The translations under genes and the position numbers were made by a program. Under the pieces are notes generated by a model. That model ran no database searches. It was given only the letters and a program-made list of their open reading frames with translations, and was not told where the DNA came from. From Rathayibacter agropyri (GTDB taxonomy: Bacteria > Actinomycetota > Actinomycetes > Actinomycetales > Microbacteriaceae), in assembly GCF_013249015.1 (NCBI RefSeq), contig NZ_JABRPL010000003.1, forward strand, positions 182,467 to 246,466: a stretch of 64,000 bases of DNA, read 5' to 3'. Shown here piece by piece: positions 34,158-45,141 of this stretch (position 1 is the first letter of the stretch; each line of letters opens with the position of its first letter).

Positions 34158-34718
34158 ATGGGTCTGTCACGTAAGAACAAGAAGGACCTCAAGCGTCTTC
34201 GCAAGAACGCTGAGGCGGTCTGGAACGAGCAGCAGGAGGTCCTGGCACACGCCGCCTCCGTTCTCGAGAAGAGCCGCCGCCAGGCCGGGGTCTACGCAAA
34301 GAAGGAGGTCGTGCCCTTCGTGAAGGGCGCGTACCAGGCCCGCGTGAAGCCGGTCTACGACAGCGGAGTCTCCGCCGTCGAGGGCACCTATTCCTCCGCG
34401 CGCGACGCCTACCGGCACAAGGTGCTCCCGACCGTTGCCGCAGTCGGAGGCACTGCCGCAGCCGCATTCGAGGCCGCGAAGGACTCGAAGAACCGCGCGA
34501 AGCTGGGCGAGATTTCGAAGGCGCGCTGGGAGGAGTTGACCGCTCCCCCCAAGAAGAAGAACCGGGTCGGCACCGTCTTCGCAATTGGCGCAGCGCTCGT
34601 CGCCGTCGGTGGGATCGGCTATGCCGTCTGGCAGACATTCCGCGCCGACGACGAGCTCTGGGTCGCCGAGGACGAGCCAGAGAGCGCCGCGCAGAACGCG
34701 GCCTCGACCGCTTCCTAA
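34158..34718 (+). CDS. Conserved hypothetical protein with a C-terminal membrane helix
   Basis: 186 residues; the ATG at 34158 has a GGAGG ribosome site. The N-terminal two thirds is lysine- and alanine-rich and predicted helical (MGLSRKNKKDLKRLRKNAEA, then AHAASVLEKSRRQAGVYAKK). One membrane helix (VGTVFAIGAALVAVGGIGYAVW) is followed by an acidic tail DDELWVAEDEPES. It resembles a family found across Microbacteriaceae and sometimes misnamed as a helicase; no helicase motif is present. The layout suggests a tail-anchored cytoplasmic protein. Function unknown. Confidence 0.8.
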   Translation: MGLSRKNKKDLKRLRKNAEAVWNEQQEVLAHAASVLEKSRRQAGVYAKKEVVPFVKGAYQARVKPVYDSGVSAVEGTYSSARDAYRHKVLPTVAAVGGTAAAAFEAAKDSKNRAKLGEISKARWEELTAPPKKKNRVGTVFAIGAALVAVGGIGYAVWQTFRADDELWVAEDEPESAAQNAASTAS

Positions 34719-34813
34719 AGGTCCTGCTGGTGAGCCGGGTCCCTCGGGGCTCGGCTCATCGGCGTGCCACTATGGCGCGTGGACGGCTGTGGGCACCGGG
34801 TTAGGGTTGTGCG

Positions 34814-35242
34814 ATGGACATCCGGGTCGCCGCGTATGGCGTGATCATCGACGGTGAGCGGATGCTGCTCGCGCACTGGAGTCAGGGGCCCTGGTCGGCC
34901 TGGACGCTTCCCGGTGGCGGGATCGATGAGGGTGAGTCGCCGGCCGACGCCGCCGTCCGCGAAATCTTCGAGGAGACCGGCTACCGCGCCGAGCTCGAGT
35001 CCCTCATCGGTGTTGACTCGCACGTGATCCCGGCCCATCGCCGCGGCGACCCGGATGCGGGACCACTCCATGCCATCCGCATCATTTACCGCGCTCGCAT
35101 CGTCGGCGGTGAGCTCACTCACGAGGTCGACGGGTCGACGGATGCCGCTGCGTGGTTCCCCTTTGGCGACGTCGAGGCCCTGGAGCGCGTCGAACTCGTC
35201 GATGTCGCCCTGACGATGAACGAGGCCTGGCTCCTGCGCTGA
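34814..35242 (+). CDS. NUDIX hydrolase
   Basis: 142 residues. A complete Nudix box is seen, GGIDEGESPADAAVREIFEE followed by TGY, at about residues 35-57, after VAAYGVIIDGERMLLAHWSQ and WTLPG. The family hydrolyses nucleoside diphosphates linked to another moiety; the specific substrate cannot be read from sequence. It stands alone on the plus strand, with a small gap to the thioredoxin-like gene. Confidence 0.9.
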   Translation: MDIRVAAYGVIIDGERMLLAHWSQGPWSAWTLPGGGIDEGESPADAAVREIFEETGYRAELESLIGVDSHVIPAHRRGDPDAGPLHAIRIIYRARIVGGELTHEVDGSTDAAAWFPFGDVEALERVELVDVALTMNEAWLLR

Positions 35243-35347
35243 CCCGCCGACGGTGCCGGCCGAGCGATTCAGCTCATCGGCGGGCATCGAGACCCCGCGC
35301 TCGGCCCTCCGGGGAATCCCCCGCCTTCCGCACCGGTTGTCCCCCTC

Positions 35348-35614
35348 ATGATCGTCGAGCTCTACACCTCCGCCTTCTGCGGCGCCTGCCATGCGGCGCG
35401 CTCCGTGCTGGAGCGGGCGTCCGAACTCGTTCCCGCGGCCGAGATCCGTGAGTTCGATGTCGCCTTCCGTCCCGCCGCGGCCGAGGCGGCAGCCATTCGC
35501 TCGACCCCGACGGTGATCGTGCGCAGCAATGACGGTGAGGTGGTCTTTCGAGCAGAAGGTGCCCCGTCCCTCCCCCAGGCCCTGACCGCACTGGCCCTCG
35601 CCGTGCCCGCGTAG
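35348..35614 (+). CDS. Thioredoxin-like (glutaredoxin-size) protein
   Basis: 88 residues. It starts MIVELYTSAFCGACHAARSV with a CGAC active-site CxxC, and has the cis-proline region STPTVIVRSNDGEVVFRAEG. The fold and size fit a minimal thioredoxin-fold protein; no signal peptide. It may reduce or transfer disulfides in the cytoplasm. It lies 19 bases upstream of the lipoprotein gene and could be co-transcribed with it. The substrate is unknown. Confidence 0.85.
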   Translation: MIVELYTSAFCGACHAARSVLERASELVPAAEIREFDVAFRPAAAEAAAIRSTPTVIVRSNDGEVVFRAEGAPSLPQALTALALAVPA

Positions 35615-35633
35615 GATCGCGGCGGGAGGCCCC

Positions 35634-36182
35634 ATGCGGCACAGGCCCGCTCTCGTCAGTACGGCTCTCGTCAGTGCTGCACTCGTCGGTGCTGCACTCG
35701 TCTTCACAGCGCTGGCGCTCGCGGGCTGCGCGGCGGAGGAGCCTGCAGCAACCGCGACGATTGGTCTGGGCCGAGGTGGGCCACGGGCCGAGGTCCTCGG
35801 TCTCGTCGTCGTCTGCTCCGGAGCGGTCGACGGCCTCGATCTGGCGACAGCCGACGTCGCTCCCCTGCTCGTGGGCGACGGGCTGCGAAGGGTCACCCGC
35901 TGGGTCGCCCCGGAACCGGTCACGCAGCTCGGCGCCACCGATCTGGCCGGCCGCACGATCTGGCCGGCGGACACCGAGATCGAGCAGTTCTCTCCAGAAA
36001 TCGACTACGCACTCGGCGCCTACGCGACCGCACGGTCCGTGCTCGCCCGCCCGGTGGTGTTCACGGCGGAGCAGTTCGACACGCTCTCCGTCGGGGAGGT
36101 CATCATCGGCGACGTCCGCGATGGCACGTCGATGACGCTCTCGGTCCAGGAGTTCCTCCGCGGGGCCTGCGAACCGAACTGA
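35634..36182 (+). CDS. Putative lipoprotein of unknown function
   Basis: 182 residues. The signal peptide contains an internal repeat (STALVSAALVGAALVFTALA) and ends in a lipobox LALAGC, giving a lipidated cysteine near residue 31. The mature domain includes VLGLVVVCSGAVDGLDLATA, ATDLAGRTIWPADTEIEQFS and SVGEVIIGDVRDGTSMTLSV, with a second cysteine near the C-terminus. No family is recognised. It follows the thioredoxin-like gene closely. Confidence 0.75.
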   Translation: MRHRPALVSTALVSAALVGAALVFTALALAGCAAEEPAATATIGLGRGGPRAEVLGLVVVCSGAVDGLDLATADVAPLLVGDGLRRVTRWVAPEPVTQLGATDLAGRTIWPADTEIEQFSPEIDYALGAYATARSVLARPVVFTAEQFDTLSVGEVIIGDVRDGTSMTLSVQEFLRGACEPN

Positions 36183-36233
36183 CATGGCCTCGGGGGCGAG
36201 GATGCGCACACCAGAAGACGAGGATCCTCTATA

Positions 36234-36254
36234 AAGGATTAGTTAGCTATCCTT
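36234..36254. promoter_or_regulatory. Palindrome upstream of the Fic gene
   Basis: AAGGAT-N9-ATCCTT inverted repeat ending 15 bases before the fic ATG at 36270, in an AT-rich island within GC-rich DNA. It covers the place expected for a -10 element or an operator, and may control the Fic gene. Confidence 0.5.
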
Positions 36255-36269
36255 GAATAAGATGATCCC

Positions 36270-37484
36270 ATGAAGCCGCGAGCAGATCCACCAGCAACCT
36301 CGCCCTGGCCACCCGTCACGTACGAGTCGCGTCCCTGGGACCGGAGCGGGGACGAAGTTGGCTCCCGCCGACGCCTTCAGGCCGCACGAGGACCGTATCT
36401 CGCCTCAGCCCCACCGCTGATTACCGACAGGGAGGTCTCCCTCCCGGCCGATCTCGTCGCCCTGAGCGAGGACGCGGGCCGTGAACTGACGCGCTTCGAC
36501 GCCGAAGCGGGATCACTGGCCGCGCCCTTCGCGGCGATCCTCCTCCGTTCGGAGAGTGCCTCAAGCTCGGAGGTCGAGAACCTTACTGCCTCGGCCAAGC
36601 AGGTGGCTCTGGCGGAGATCGGGGTCGCAACGTCCGGCAACGCGATGCTGGTCGTGCGAAACATAGAGGCGATGAAGGCGGCCGTCTCCCTCTCGGACGA
36701 TCTCGACACGGACGCCGTGATCACCATGCATCGAGTGCTGCTCGAGCAGAAGGATCCAACCATCGTCGGCAGATGGCGCGACCAGCAGGTCTGGATCGGA
36801 GGCGGGAGCATCTCACCCCACCAGGCGACATTCGTCCCGCCCCATCATCGTCTCGTGCCTTCTCTCATGTCCGACCTCCTGAGCTTTTGCAGACGGCTCG
36901 ATCTGCCCGTCATCGCACAGACTGCGATCGCCCATGCGCAGTTCGAGACCGTCCACCCGTTCCCCGACGGTAATGGCCGCACGGGTCGTGCTCTCGTGCA
37001 GGGCATGCTCAGAGCCGGCCGCGTCACGAGGAACGTCGCCGTTCCCGTCTCCGCGGGTCTGCTCGGTGATATGGACGGATACTTTCGCGCCCTGACTGCC
37101 TACCGCACGGGCGACGTGAGACCCATCATCGAGAGCCTGGCTGAGGCGTCGTTCGCAGCCGTGTTAAACGGGCGCATGCTGGAGCGGGACATCACTGGCA
37201 TTGCACAGCGCTGGAACGAGGCTGTCCGAGCCAGATCGGATTCCTCGATCCTCGCACTCCAGCGACTGCTGCTCCGGCAGCCGGTGGTCACGATCACCAT
37301 GGTCGCGGCCGAGCTGGGAGTGAGCTTCCCAGCGGCGGACGCGTCGGTGCGGAAGCTGGTGGACGCCGGGATCCTGACCCAGTCCAGTACGGGCCGCCGC
37401 AACAGGCACTTTCAGGCTTCCGAGGTCTTGCTAGCGCTCGACGACTTCGGGGTTCGTGCGCGACGTCAGCGATCGGGCCGTTAA
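36270..37484 (+). CDS. Fic-domain protein with N-terminal inhibitory motif
   Basis: 404 residues. An N-terminal helical part holds S99-SEV-E103-N104, matching the [S/T]xxxE[G/N] inhibitory motif that blocks ATP binding in class II Fic proteins. The Fic core HPFPDGNGRTGR is at 229-240 with the catalytic histidine. A C-terminal winged-helix region (about 335-395: ITMVAAELGVSFPAADASVR then KLVDAGILTQSSTGRRNRHF) may bind DNA. Fic enzymes transfer AMP to target proteins. The gene ends 35 bases before the 3' end of tRNA-Ala and looks like an accessory insertion. Confidence 0.93.
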   Translation: MKPRADPPATSPWPPVTYESRPWDRSGDEVGSRRRLQAARGPYLASAPPLITDREVSLPADLVALSEDAGRELTRFDAEAGSLAAPFAAILLRSESASSSEVENLTASAKQVALAEIGVATSGNAMLVVRNIEAMKAAVSLSDDLDTDAVITMHRVLLEQKDPTIVGRWRDQQVWIGGGSISPHQATFVPPHHRLVPSLMSDLLSFCRRLDLPVIAQTAIAHAQFETVHPFPDGNGRTGRALVQGMLRAGRVTRNVAVPVSAGLLGDMDGYFRALTAYRTGDVRPIIESLAEASFAAVLNGRMLERDITGIAQRWNEAVRARSDSSILALQRLLLRQPVVTITMVAAELGVSFPAADASVRKLVDAGILTQSSTGRRNRHFQASEVLLALDDFGVRARRQRSGR

Positions 37485-37519
37485 GGCCGTGCCTACGCGC
37501 AAGGAGGAGGGGAGAACTG

Positions 37520-37592
37520 TGGAGCCTGGGAGAATCGAACTCCCGACATCCTGCTTGCAAAGCAGGCGCTCTACCAACTGAGCTAAGGCCCC
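37520..37592 (-). tRNA. tRNA-Ala (TGC)
   Basis: 73 bases. Acceptor GGGGCCT (37592-37586) pairs with AGGCTCC (37527-37521); D-arm AGCTCAGTTGGTAGAGC; anticodon loop CTTTGCAAG gives TGC; T-arm GGGAGTTCGATTCTCCC. Discriminator A at 37520; no encoded CCA (the next bases are C, A). It lies downstream of tRNA-Ile, as near gyrA in other actinobacteria. Confidence 0.95.
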
Positions 37593-37618
37593 GAACGCCA
37601 TCGCGCGGGTCGTGGTTA

Positions 37619-37670
37619 GGTGCCGCCGGCCTCGGTCCGCCGCGTACAACGCGGCGGACCGAACGGCACC
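37619..37670. terminator. Long hairpin between tRNA-Ile and tRNA-Ala
   Basis: Inner perfect 12-bp stem (37633-37644 and 37650-37661, loop TACAA) and an outer GGTGCC/GGCACC pair (37619-37624 and 37665-37670). It starts 2 bases after the tRNA-Ile 3' end on the minus strand. It may terminate tRNA-Ile or be a processing structure if the two tRNAs are co-transcribed. Confidence 0.75.
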
Positions 37671-37671
37671 G

Positions 37672-37745
37672 TGGGGGTACCAGGACTTGAACCTGGGACC
37701 TCTTCATTATCAGTGAAGCGCTCTAACCGCCTGAGCTATACCCCC
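37672..37745 (-). tRNA. tRNA-Ile (GAT)
   Basis: 74 bases. Acceptor GGGGGTA (37745-37739) pairs with TACCCCC (37679-37673); D-arm AGCTCAGGCGGTTAGAGC; anticodon loop CTGATAA gives GAT; T-arm CCAGGTTCAAGTCCTGG. Discriminator A at 37672; CCA is not encoded. Confidence 0.95.
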
Positions 37746-37838
37746 GGGAAATGGCCAGATGAGACTCTACCCGACGCGGCGTCGGAATCCCAATCGGCCG
37801 CGTCTGCTCCTGGCCAGCGACGTTCCGGAACACCGACG

Positions 37839-38249
37839 CTACTGGTTGGTGAAGCCGACCAGCAAACCGCCCGTGATCTTCACGCTGAGGTTGTACAGCA
37901 GCGCGATGATGGCGCCGAGCGCGGTGGCGACGATGGTGTTCAGGACCGCGACGACAATCGCGAAGCCCATCACCTGAGGCAGCGAGATCACGCTGTTCAG
38001 ATCGAACGCCTGCGCCCCCGCGACGTCCTGAACGAGGCCGTTGATCTGAGTGAACACGCCCGTCTGCGCCAACACCGTGTACACCAGGTACACCACCACG
38101 ATCGTGACGATCGCGAGCGAGAGCCCGAGCAAGAACGACAGCTTCACGGCCGACCAGAAGTCGATGTAGACGAGCTTGAGCCGGACCTGCTTCGCCGCCG
38201 GGCTTTTCGCGGATTTCCTGGCGAGCTTCTCGGCGACGGTGCTACTCAT
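37839..38249 (-). CDS. DUF3566 membrane protein downstream of gyrA
   Basis: 136 residues. A lysine-rich cytoplasmic N-terminus ([20 protein letters not shown]) is followed by the DUF3566 pattern [20 protein letters not shown]. Two membrane helices flank a central extracytoplasmic stretch ([20 protein letters not shown]), and the protein ends [12 protein letters not shown]. The family is conserved next to gyrA in actinobacteria; its function is not firmly established. It overlaps the gyrA stop by 8 bases, so it is translationally coupled to it. Confidence 0.88.
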   Translation of the reverse strand: MSSTVAEKLARKSAKSPAAKQVRLKLVYIDFWSAVKLSFLLGLSLAIVTIVVVYLVYTVLAQTGVFTQINGLVQDVAGAQAFDLNSVISLPQVMGFAIVVAVLNTIVATALGAIIALLYNLSVKITGGLLVGFTNQ

Positions 38250-40842
38250 CTACGGACCCATCCTCCTCCGACACCGGGGCGGACTCGGTCGGCGCCGCGG
38301 CGTCGGGATCCTCGTCCTGGGCGTCGAGATTGCGTTCGGTGTTCTTGGCGAGTGCGATGATCCGGTCGTCCTCAGCGAATCGTGCGAAAACGACTCCCAT
38401 GGTGTCGCGACCCTTGGCCGGTACCTCGGCCACGGCAGAGCGTACCACTTTGCCGCTGGCGAGCACGACGAGCACCTCGTCATCCTCCCCGGTGATGATC
38501 GCACCGACGAGGTCGCCGCGCTTCTCCTCGAGCTTGGCCACCTTGATGCCCAGTCCGCCGCGGCCCTGCAACCGGTACTGGTCGACAGCGGTGCGCTTCG
38601 CGAAGCCTCCCTCGGTCACGACGAACACGAAGCCCTCGTCGCTGACCACGTTCGCGTCGAGGAGGCGGTCCTCCCCGCGGAAGGACATGCCCCGCACGCC
38701 CGAGGTGGAGCGCCCCATCGGACGCAGCGCCTCGTCAGAGGCGGTGAAGCGGATCGACATGCCCTTGCGGGACACCAGCAGCACGTCGCTGTCCTCCTCG
38801 ACCAACAGCGCCGAAACCAGCTCGTCGCCTTCTCGGAGCTTGATCGCGATGATCCCGCCCGAGCGGTTCGTGTCGTACTCCGAGAGGGCCGTCTTCTTGA
38901 CGAGGCCGTCGCGTGTCGCAAGAACGAGGTAGCGAGCTGCCTCGTAGTCGCGGATGTCGAGGATCTGCGCGATCTGCTCGCCGGGCTCGAGCGCGAGCAG
39001 GTTGGCGATGTGCTGGCCCTTCGCGTCCCGGCCCGCCTCCTGCAGCTCATACGTCTTAGCGCGGTACACGCGTCCTGTGTTCGTAAAGAAAAGGAGCCAG
39101 TGGTGTGTGGTGGTGACGAAGAAGTGCTCAACGATGTCGTCGGCCTTGAGCTGCGCCCCGCGCACGCCGCGGCCGCCGCGGTGCTGAGCTCGATAGGAGT
39201 CGCTGCGCGTGCGCTTGAGATAGCCGCCGCGAGTGACGGTGACGACCATCTCCTCCTCGGGGATCAGGTCCTCGACGCTCATGTCTCCGTCGAAGCCGAA
39301 GAGGATCTCCGTACGCCGGTCATCGCCGAACTTGTCAACGATCTCATCGAGCTCGTCTGAGATGATGCTCCGTTGCCGCGCCGGGCTCGCGAGAATCGCC
39401 TTGTAGTCCTCGATCTCGGCCTGGATGCGGTCGTGCTCATCGATGATCTTCTGGCGCTCGAGCGCCGCGAGGCGACGCAACTGCATGTCGAGGATGGCGC
39501 GCGACTGCACCTCATCGATAGCGAGCAGCTCCATCAGGCCGTCACGGGCCTCCTCGACAGTGGGGGAACGGCGGATGAGCGCGATGACCTCATCGAGCGC
39601 GTCGAGCGCTTTGAGGTAGCCGCGCAGGATGTGAATCCGCGCCTCCGCCTCGTCGAGCAGGTACTGCGTCCGGCGGACGATCACCTCGACCTGGTGGTCG
39701 ACCCACGCGCGAATAAAGCCGTCCAGCGAGAGAGTACGCGGGATACCGTCGACGATCGCGAGCATGTTCGCGCCGAAGTTCTCCTGCAGCGGCGTGTGCT
39801 TGTAGAGATTGTTGAGCACGACCTTCGCGACGGCGTCGCGCTTGAGCACGACGACGAGACGCTGACCCGTGCGACCGGAGGTCTCGTCACGGATGTCAGC
39901 GATACCCGAGACACGACCATCCTTGACCAGTTCGGCAATCTTGATAGCGAGGTTGTCGGGGTTGACCTGATACGGCAGCTCAGTGACGACGAGGCAGGTA
40001 CGTCCCTGGATCTCCTCGATCGAGACGACGGCGCGCATCGTGATAGAACCGCGGCCCGTGCGATAAGCATCCTGGATGCCGCGGACACCGAGGATCTGGG
40101 CGCTAGTCGGGAAATCCGGGCCCTTGATGCGCTGGAGCAGCGCCTCGAGAAGTTCTTCGCGAGTCGCCTCCGGATTCTCGAGCGCCCACTTGGCGCCGGC
40201 AGCGACCTCGCGCAGGTTGTGCGGTGGGATGTTGGTGGCCATGCCGACCGCGATACCGACGGAGCCGTTGACCAACAGGTTCGGAAAGCGTGCCGGGAGA
40301 ATGGCCGGCTCGCGGGTGCGGCCGTCGTAGTTGTCCTGGAAGTCGACGGTGTTCTTGTCGATGTCGCGGACCATCTCGAGGGCGAGCGGAGCCATCTTGG
40401 TCTCGGTGTACCGCGGAGCGGCAGCGCCGTCGTTGCCGGGGGAGCCAAAGTTGCCCTGGCCAAGCGCGAGTGGATAGCGCAGACTCCACGGCTGCACCAG
40501 GCGAACCAGGGCGTCGTAGATCGCGGAGTCGCCGTGCGGGTGGAACTGGCCCATCACGTCGCCGACGACGCGGGAGCACTTCGAGAACGCCTTGTCGGGA
40601 CGGTAGCCGCCGTCGTACATGGCGTAGATGACCCGGCGGTGCACCGGCTTAAGGCCGTCGCGGACCTCCGGGAGGGCGCGTCCGACGATGACGCTCATTG
40701 CGTAGTCGAGGTACGACCGCTGCATCTCGAGCTGGAGGTCGACGGGCTCGATCTTGTCGTGCCCGTGGATCACTACACCGGTCTCGGTGATGATCTCGTC
40801 GCCGGCATCCGGTCCGGTGGGGGTGTCTGCTTCGTCTGCCAT
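38242..40842 (-). CDS. gyrA: GyrA, DNA gyrase subunit A
   Basis: 866 residues. The breakage-reunion domain has [20 protein letters not shown], the quinolone-region motif [17 protein letters not shown] (Ser and Asp at the usual resistance positions, the susceptible type) and the catalytic tyrosine in [10 protein letters not shown]. The C-terminal DNA-wrapping domain contains the gyrA box, [10 protein letters not shown], then six blade-like repeats. The acidic tail ([20 protein letters not shown]) is typical. With GyrB it introduces negative supercoils using ATP. It follows gyrB by 68 bases on the same strand. Confidence 0.98.
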   Translation of the reverse strand: MADEADTPTGPDAGDEIITETGVVIHGHDKIEPVDLQLEMQRSYLDYAMSVIVGRALPEVRDGLKPVHRRVIYAMYDGGYRPDKAFSKCSRVVGDVMGQFHPHGDSAIYDALVRLVQPWSLRYPLALGQGNFGSPGNDGAAAPRYTETKMAPLALEMVRDIDKNTVDFQDNYDGRTREPAILPARFPNLLVNGSVGIAVGMATNIPPHNLREVAAGAKWALENPEATREELLEALLQRIKGPDFPTSAQILGVRGIQDAYRTGRGSITMRAVVSIEEIQGRTCLVVTELPYQVNPDNLAIKIAELVKDGRVSGIADIRDETSGRTGQRLVVVLKRDAVAKVVLNNLYKHTPLQENFGANMLAIVDGIPRTLSLDGFIRAWVDHQVEVIVRRTQYLLDEAEARIHILRGYLKALDALDEVIALIRRSPTVEEARDGLMELLAIDEVQSRAILDMQLRRLAALERQKIIDEHDRIQAEIEDYKAILASPARQRSIISDELDEIVDKFGDDRRTEILFGFDGDMSVEDLIPEEEMVVTVTRGGYLKRTRSDSYRAQHRGGRGVRGAQLKADDIVEHFFVTTTHHWLLFFTNTGRVYRAKTYELQEAGRDAKGQHIANLLALEPGEQIAQILDIRDYEAARYLVLATRDGLVKKTALSEYDTNRSGGIIAIKLREGDELVSALLVEEDSDVLLVSRKGMSIRFTASDEALRPMGRSTSGVRGMSFRGEDRLLDANVVSDEGFVFVVTEGGFAKRTAVDQYRLQGRGGLGIKVAKLEEKRGDLVGAIITGEDDEVLVVLASGKVVRSAVAEVPAKGRDTMGVVFARFAEDDRIIALAKNTERNLDAQDEDPDAAAPTESAPVSEEDGSVDE

Positions 40843-40910
40843 GGTCTCTGTCTTCTCAGCTCGTGCGTCGCGCGAACGCGACCGTTCTCGTCGTCAGGTG
40901 CTCGGGACGT

Positions 40911-43070
<2,160 letters not shown>

Positions 43071-43155
43071 CTATTCTACCGCGCGCGAGACGTCTCCGAG
43101 GCGCTGAGCGGCGATCTGCGGCGGGAACCTTCAGCGGCCGACCGAAAATGCGTTG

Positions 43156-43671
43156 TCAGCCGTAGGTGTCGCGCGGACCACGCCCTGGAATCGACCTAAG
43201 ACCCTTTTTCCAGTTCGGGACGTCCGGTCCTTGGAAACGGATCGAGGCGATGCCAGCGTCAGGAAAGTTGACCGCGATGTGGTTCATGATCTCGATCCGC
43301 ATCAACCGGAGTTGGGTCGACCACGCCGTCGACTCACACGCCACGGTGAGCACGCCATCCACCACGCCGACCGGAGTGGAGTGCTTGGCAGTCTCCTCGC
43401 CCGCGATCGCCGTCCATGACGACATGAGATCGCCCTGAGCGAGCGGCGCCGTCCAGCCCAGTGTGACGGTGAGAGAGTCAAGGACGTCGCCGAGATCGTG
43501 CGGGTCGCGGCCGTTGCCGAACGGGATCGCGTCGCCCTTCGGCTCGACGTGCTCCACCGTCTTGCGGATGCGCCGAGGACCGTCGGCGCCGAACACCTCT
43601 TTGAGATGGCGGTAGACGCGAGCAGCCTCGGAATCGGAGGGAGGGGAGCTGCGGCGGGAGGGATTAGCCAT
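43156..43671 (-). CDS. dciA: DciA-like DUF721 protein
   Basis: 171 residues from the ATG at 43671, which overlaps the recF stop by 8 bases. A variable basic N-terminus precedes the DUF721 domain (about 60-150): DVLDSLTVTLGWTAPLAQGD, LMSSWTAIAGEETAKHSTPV, GVLTVACESTAWSTQLRLMR, then IRFQGPDVPNWKKG. DUF721 proteins include DciA, which helps load the replicative DnaB helicase in bacteria lacking DnaC. Position between recF and gyrB is the actinobacterial norm. Confidence 0.9.
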   Translation of the reverse strand: MANPSRRSSPPSDSEAARVYRHLKEVFGADGPRRIRKTVEHVEPKGDAIPFGNGRDPHDLGDVLDSLTVTLGWTAPLAQGDLMSSWTAIAGEETAKHSTPVGVVDGVLTVACESTAWSTQLRLMRIEIMNHIAVNFPDAGIASIRFQGPDVPNWKKGLRSIPGRGPRDTYG

Positions 43672-44887
43672 CGGTCGGCTCCTCGGGAGCGGGTGACGGC
43701 TGAGCCGACGACGCTGCGGCCGGCTCCGTGCCGACGATCCGGCCCGCCTCGATCCGCACCGTGTGCGCGGCCAGTACCTCCGGCACGTCGTCAAGGACCG
43801 CCGCCGTGATGAGCACCTGCTCGTAGTCGGCGACAACGGAGGCCAGGCGCTCACGACGTCGCGAGTCCAACTCTGCGAACACATCGTCCAGCATCAGCAC
43901 CGGGTCGCCCATCGGGGAATCCCGGCGCAACAGCTCCGCCGCGCCCAGTTTCAGCGCCAGCGCGAACGACCAACTCTCGCCGTGGCTGGCGTAGCCCTTT
44001 GCCGGAAGGCCGTTGAGCTCGAACTGCACGTCGTCGCGGTGCGGTCCGACGAGCGATATCCCGCGGTCAAGCTCGCGGCGGCGGACCCCTGTCAGAGCGG
44101 ACGCGAACGCCTCCGCCAGCCCCTCGCCCGCGGACTGAGACGGGGAGCCGGTCTGCTCGACCGGCTCATCGTCGTCGTCGACCGCGCCCTCGATGCTGAG
44201 GCGCGAGCGGAGCATTGGCCGCTGGTCGGCGCCGGCGACCGCTTCGTACGACGCGCGGACCGGACCGCTCAGTTCCTCCACCAGCGTGAGCCGCGACTGC
44301 ATGATCTCGGAACCGAGTGCGATCAGGCGCTCGTCCCAAATATCGAGGGTGCCGAGCTTCGACGTCTCGCGGACGCCACTTGCCCGGGCCGACTTCAGCA
44401 GCGAGTTCCGCTGGCGCAGCACGCGCTCGTAGTCGGCCTGCACCGCGCTCATCCGCGGGGAGCGGAGGACCACCAGCTGATCGAGGAAGCGGCGACGAGC
44501 CGACGGGTCCCCGCGGATGAGCAGCAGATCCTCCGGGGCGAAGAGGACGCTCGAGAAGAAGCGGGGCAGCTCCCGGGGTTTGATACCACCGCGGTTGATC
44601 TGCGCGCGATTGGCGGAGGAGCGGTTGATCTGGACCTCCGCGAGCAGCTCCCGCTCCCCGTTGCGGAGGCGGGCGCGCACCACCGCGCTGTCACGACCGG
44701 CGCGGATGAGCGCCTGGTCGCTCGAGACGCGATGCGAGCCGAGGGTGGAGAGGTAGCCGAGCGACTCCACCAGGTTCGTCTTGCCCTGCCCGTTGCGCCC
44801 CACGAAGAGGTTCGGCCCTGGAACCAGCTCGACGTCGACCGCCTCGTAGTTCCGAAAGTCGCTGAGCGCCAGCTGCGTCACCTGCAC
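43664..44887 (-). CDS. recF: RecF, recombination and repair protein
   Basis: 407 residues from the GTG at 44887, with an AGGAG ribosome site seven bases before it; the open frame upstream is non-coding. It starts VQVTQLALSDFRNYEAVDVE. Walker A GRNGQGKTNLVES, the RecF signature LGSHRVSSDQALIRAG, PEDLLLIRGDPSARRRFLDQ, QGESWSF-type ABC signature (GESWSFALALKLGA) and Walker B VLMLDDVFAELDSRRR are present. RecF promotes RecA loading at gaps. It overlaps dciA. Confidence 0.95.
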   Translation of the reverse strand: MQVTQLALSDFRNYEAVDVELVPGPNLFVGRNGQGKTNLVESLGYLSTLGSHRVSSDQALIRAGRDSAVVRARLRNGERELLAEVQINRSSANRAQINRGGIKPRELPRFFSSVLFAPEDLLLIRGDPSARRRFLDQLVVLRSPRMSAVQADYERVLRQRNSLLKSARASGVRETSKLGTLDIWDERLIALGSEIMQSRLTLVEELSGPVRASYEAVAGADQRPMLRSRLSIEGAVDDDDEPVEQTGSPSQSAGEGLAEAFASALTGVRRRELDRGISLVGPHRDDVQFELNGLPAKGYASHGESWSFALALKLGAAELLRRDSPMGDPVLMLDDVFAELDSRRRERLASVVADYEQVLITAAVLDDVPEVLAAHTVRIEAGRIVGTEPAAASSAQPSPAPEEPTDG

Positions 44888-45141
44888 GTCGCGCTCCTCT
44901 CCGTCCCGACCCTCTGCCCGTCCCCCGACTTCGACACGCCCCAGCGGCGCTACTCGACCAGCATGGTCGGCCCCCGCCAGCACTTCTCCTCGGAACCACC
45001 GACCCCTTCTGCCGCCGTTCCCCGCAAGGTAAAGGCGGCCGAAGGCCCGCCGCCCCCGTCCGTCACAGGCTCTGCGAAACGCCACCGTCTCGAGAAGCCG
45101 ACCGCCGTGAGGCCGGGCAGGGACCGGCCTCACCCGTGGAC
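44888..45141. other. Intergenic region between recF and gnd
   Basis: About 250 bases with no recognisable ORF. It probably holds the promoter for recF-dciA and the end of the gnd transcript. I see no strong hairpin. Confidence 0.4.

Noticed and set aside
44888-45133. Upstream extension of the RecF reading frame
   Set aside because: Low-complexity Arg/Gly sequence without family similarity; the GTG at 44887 has a ribosome site and the correct N-terminus.
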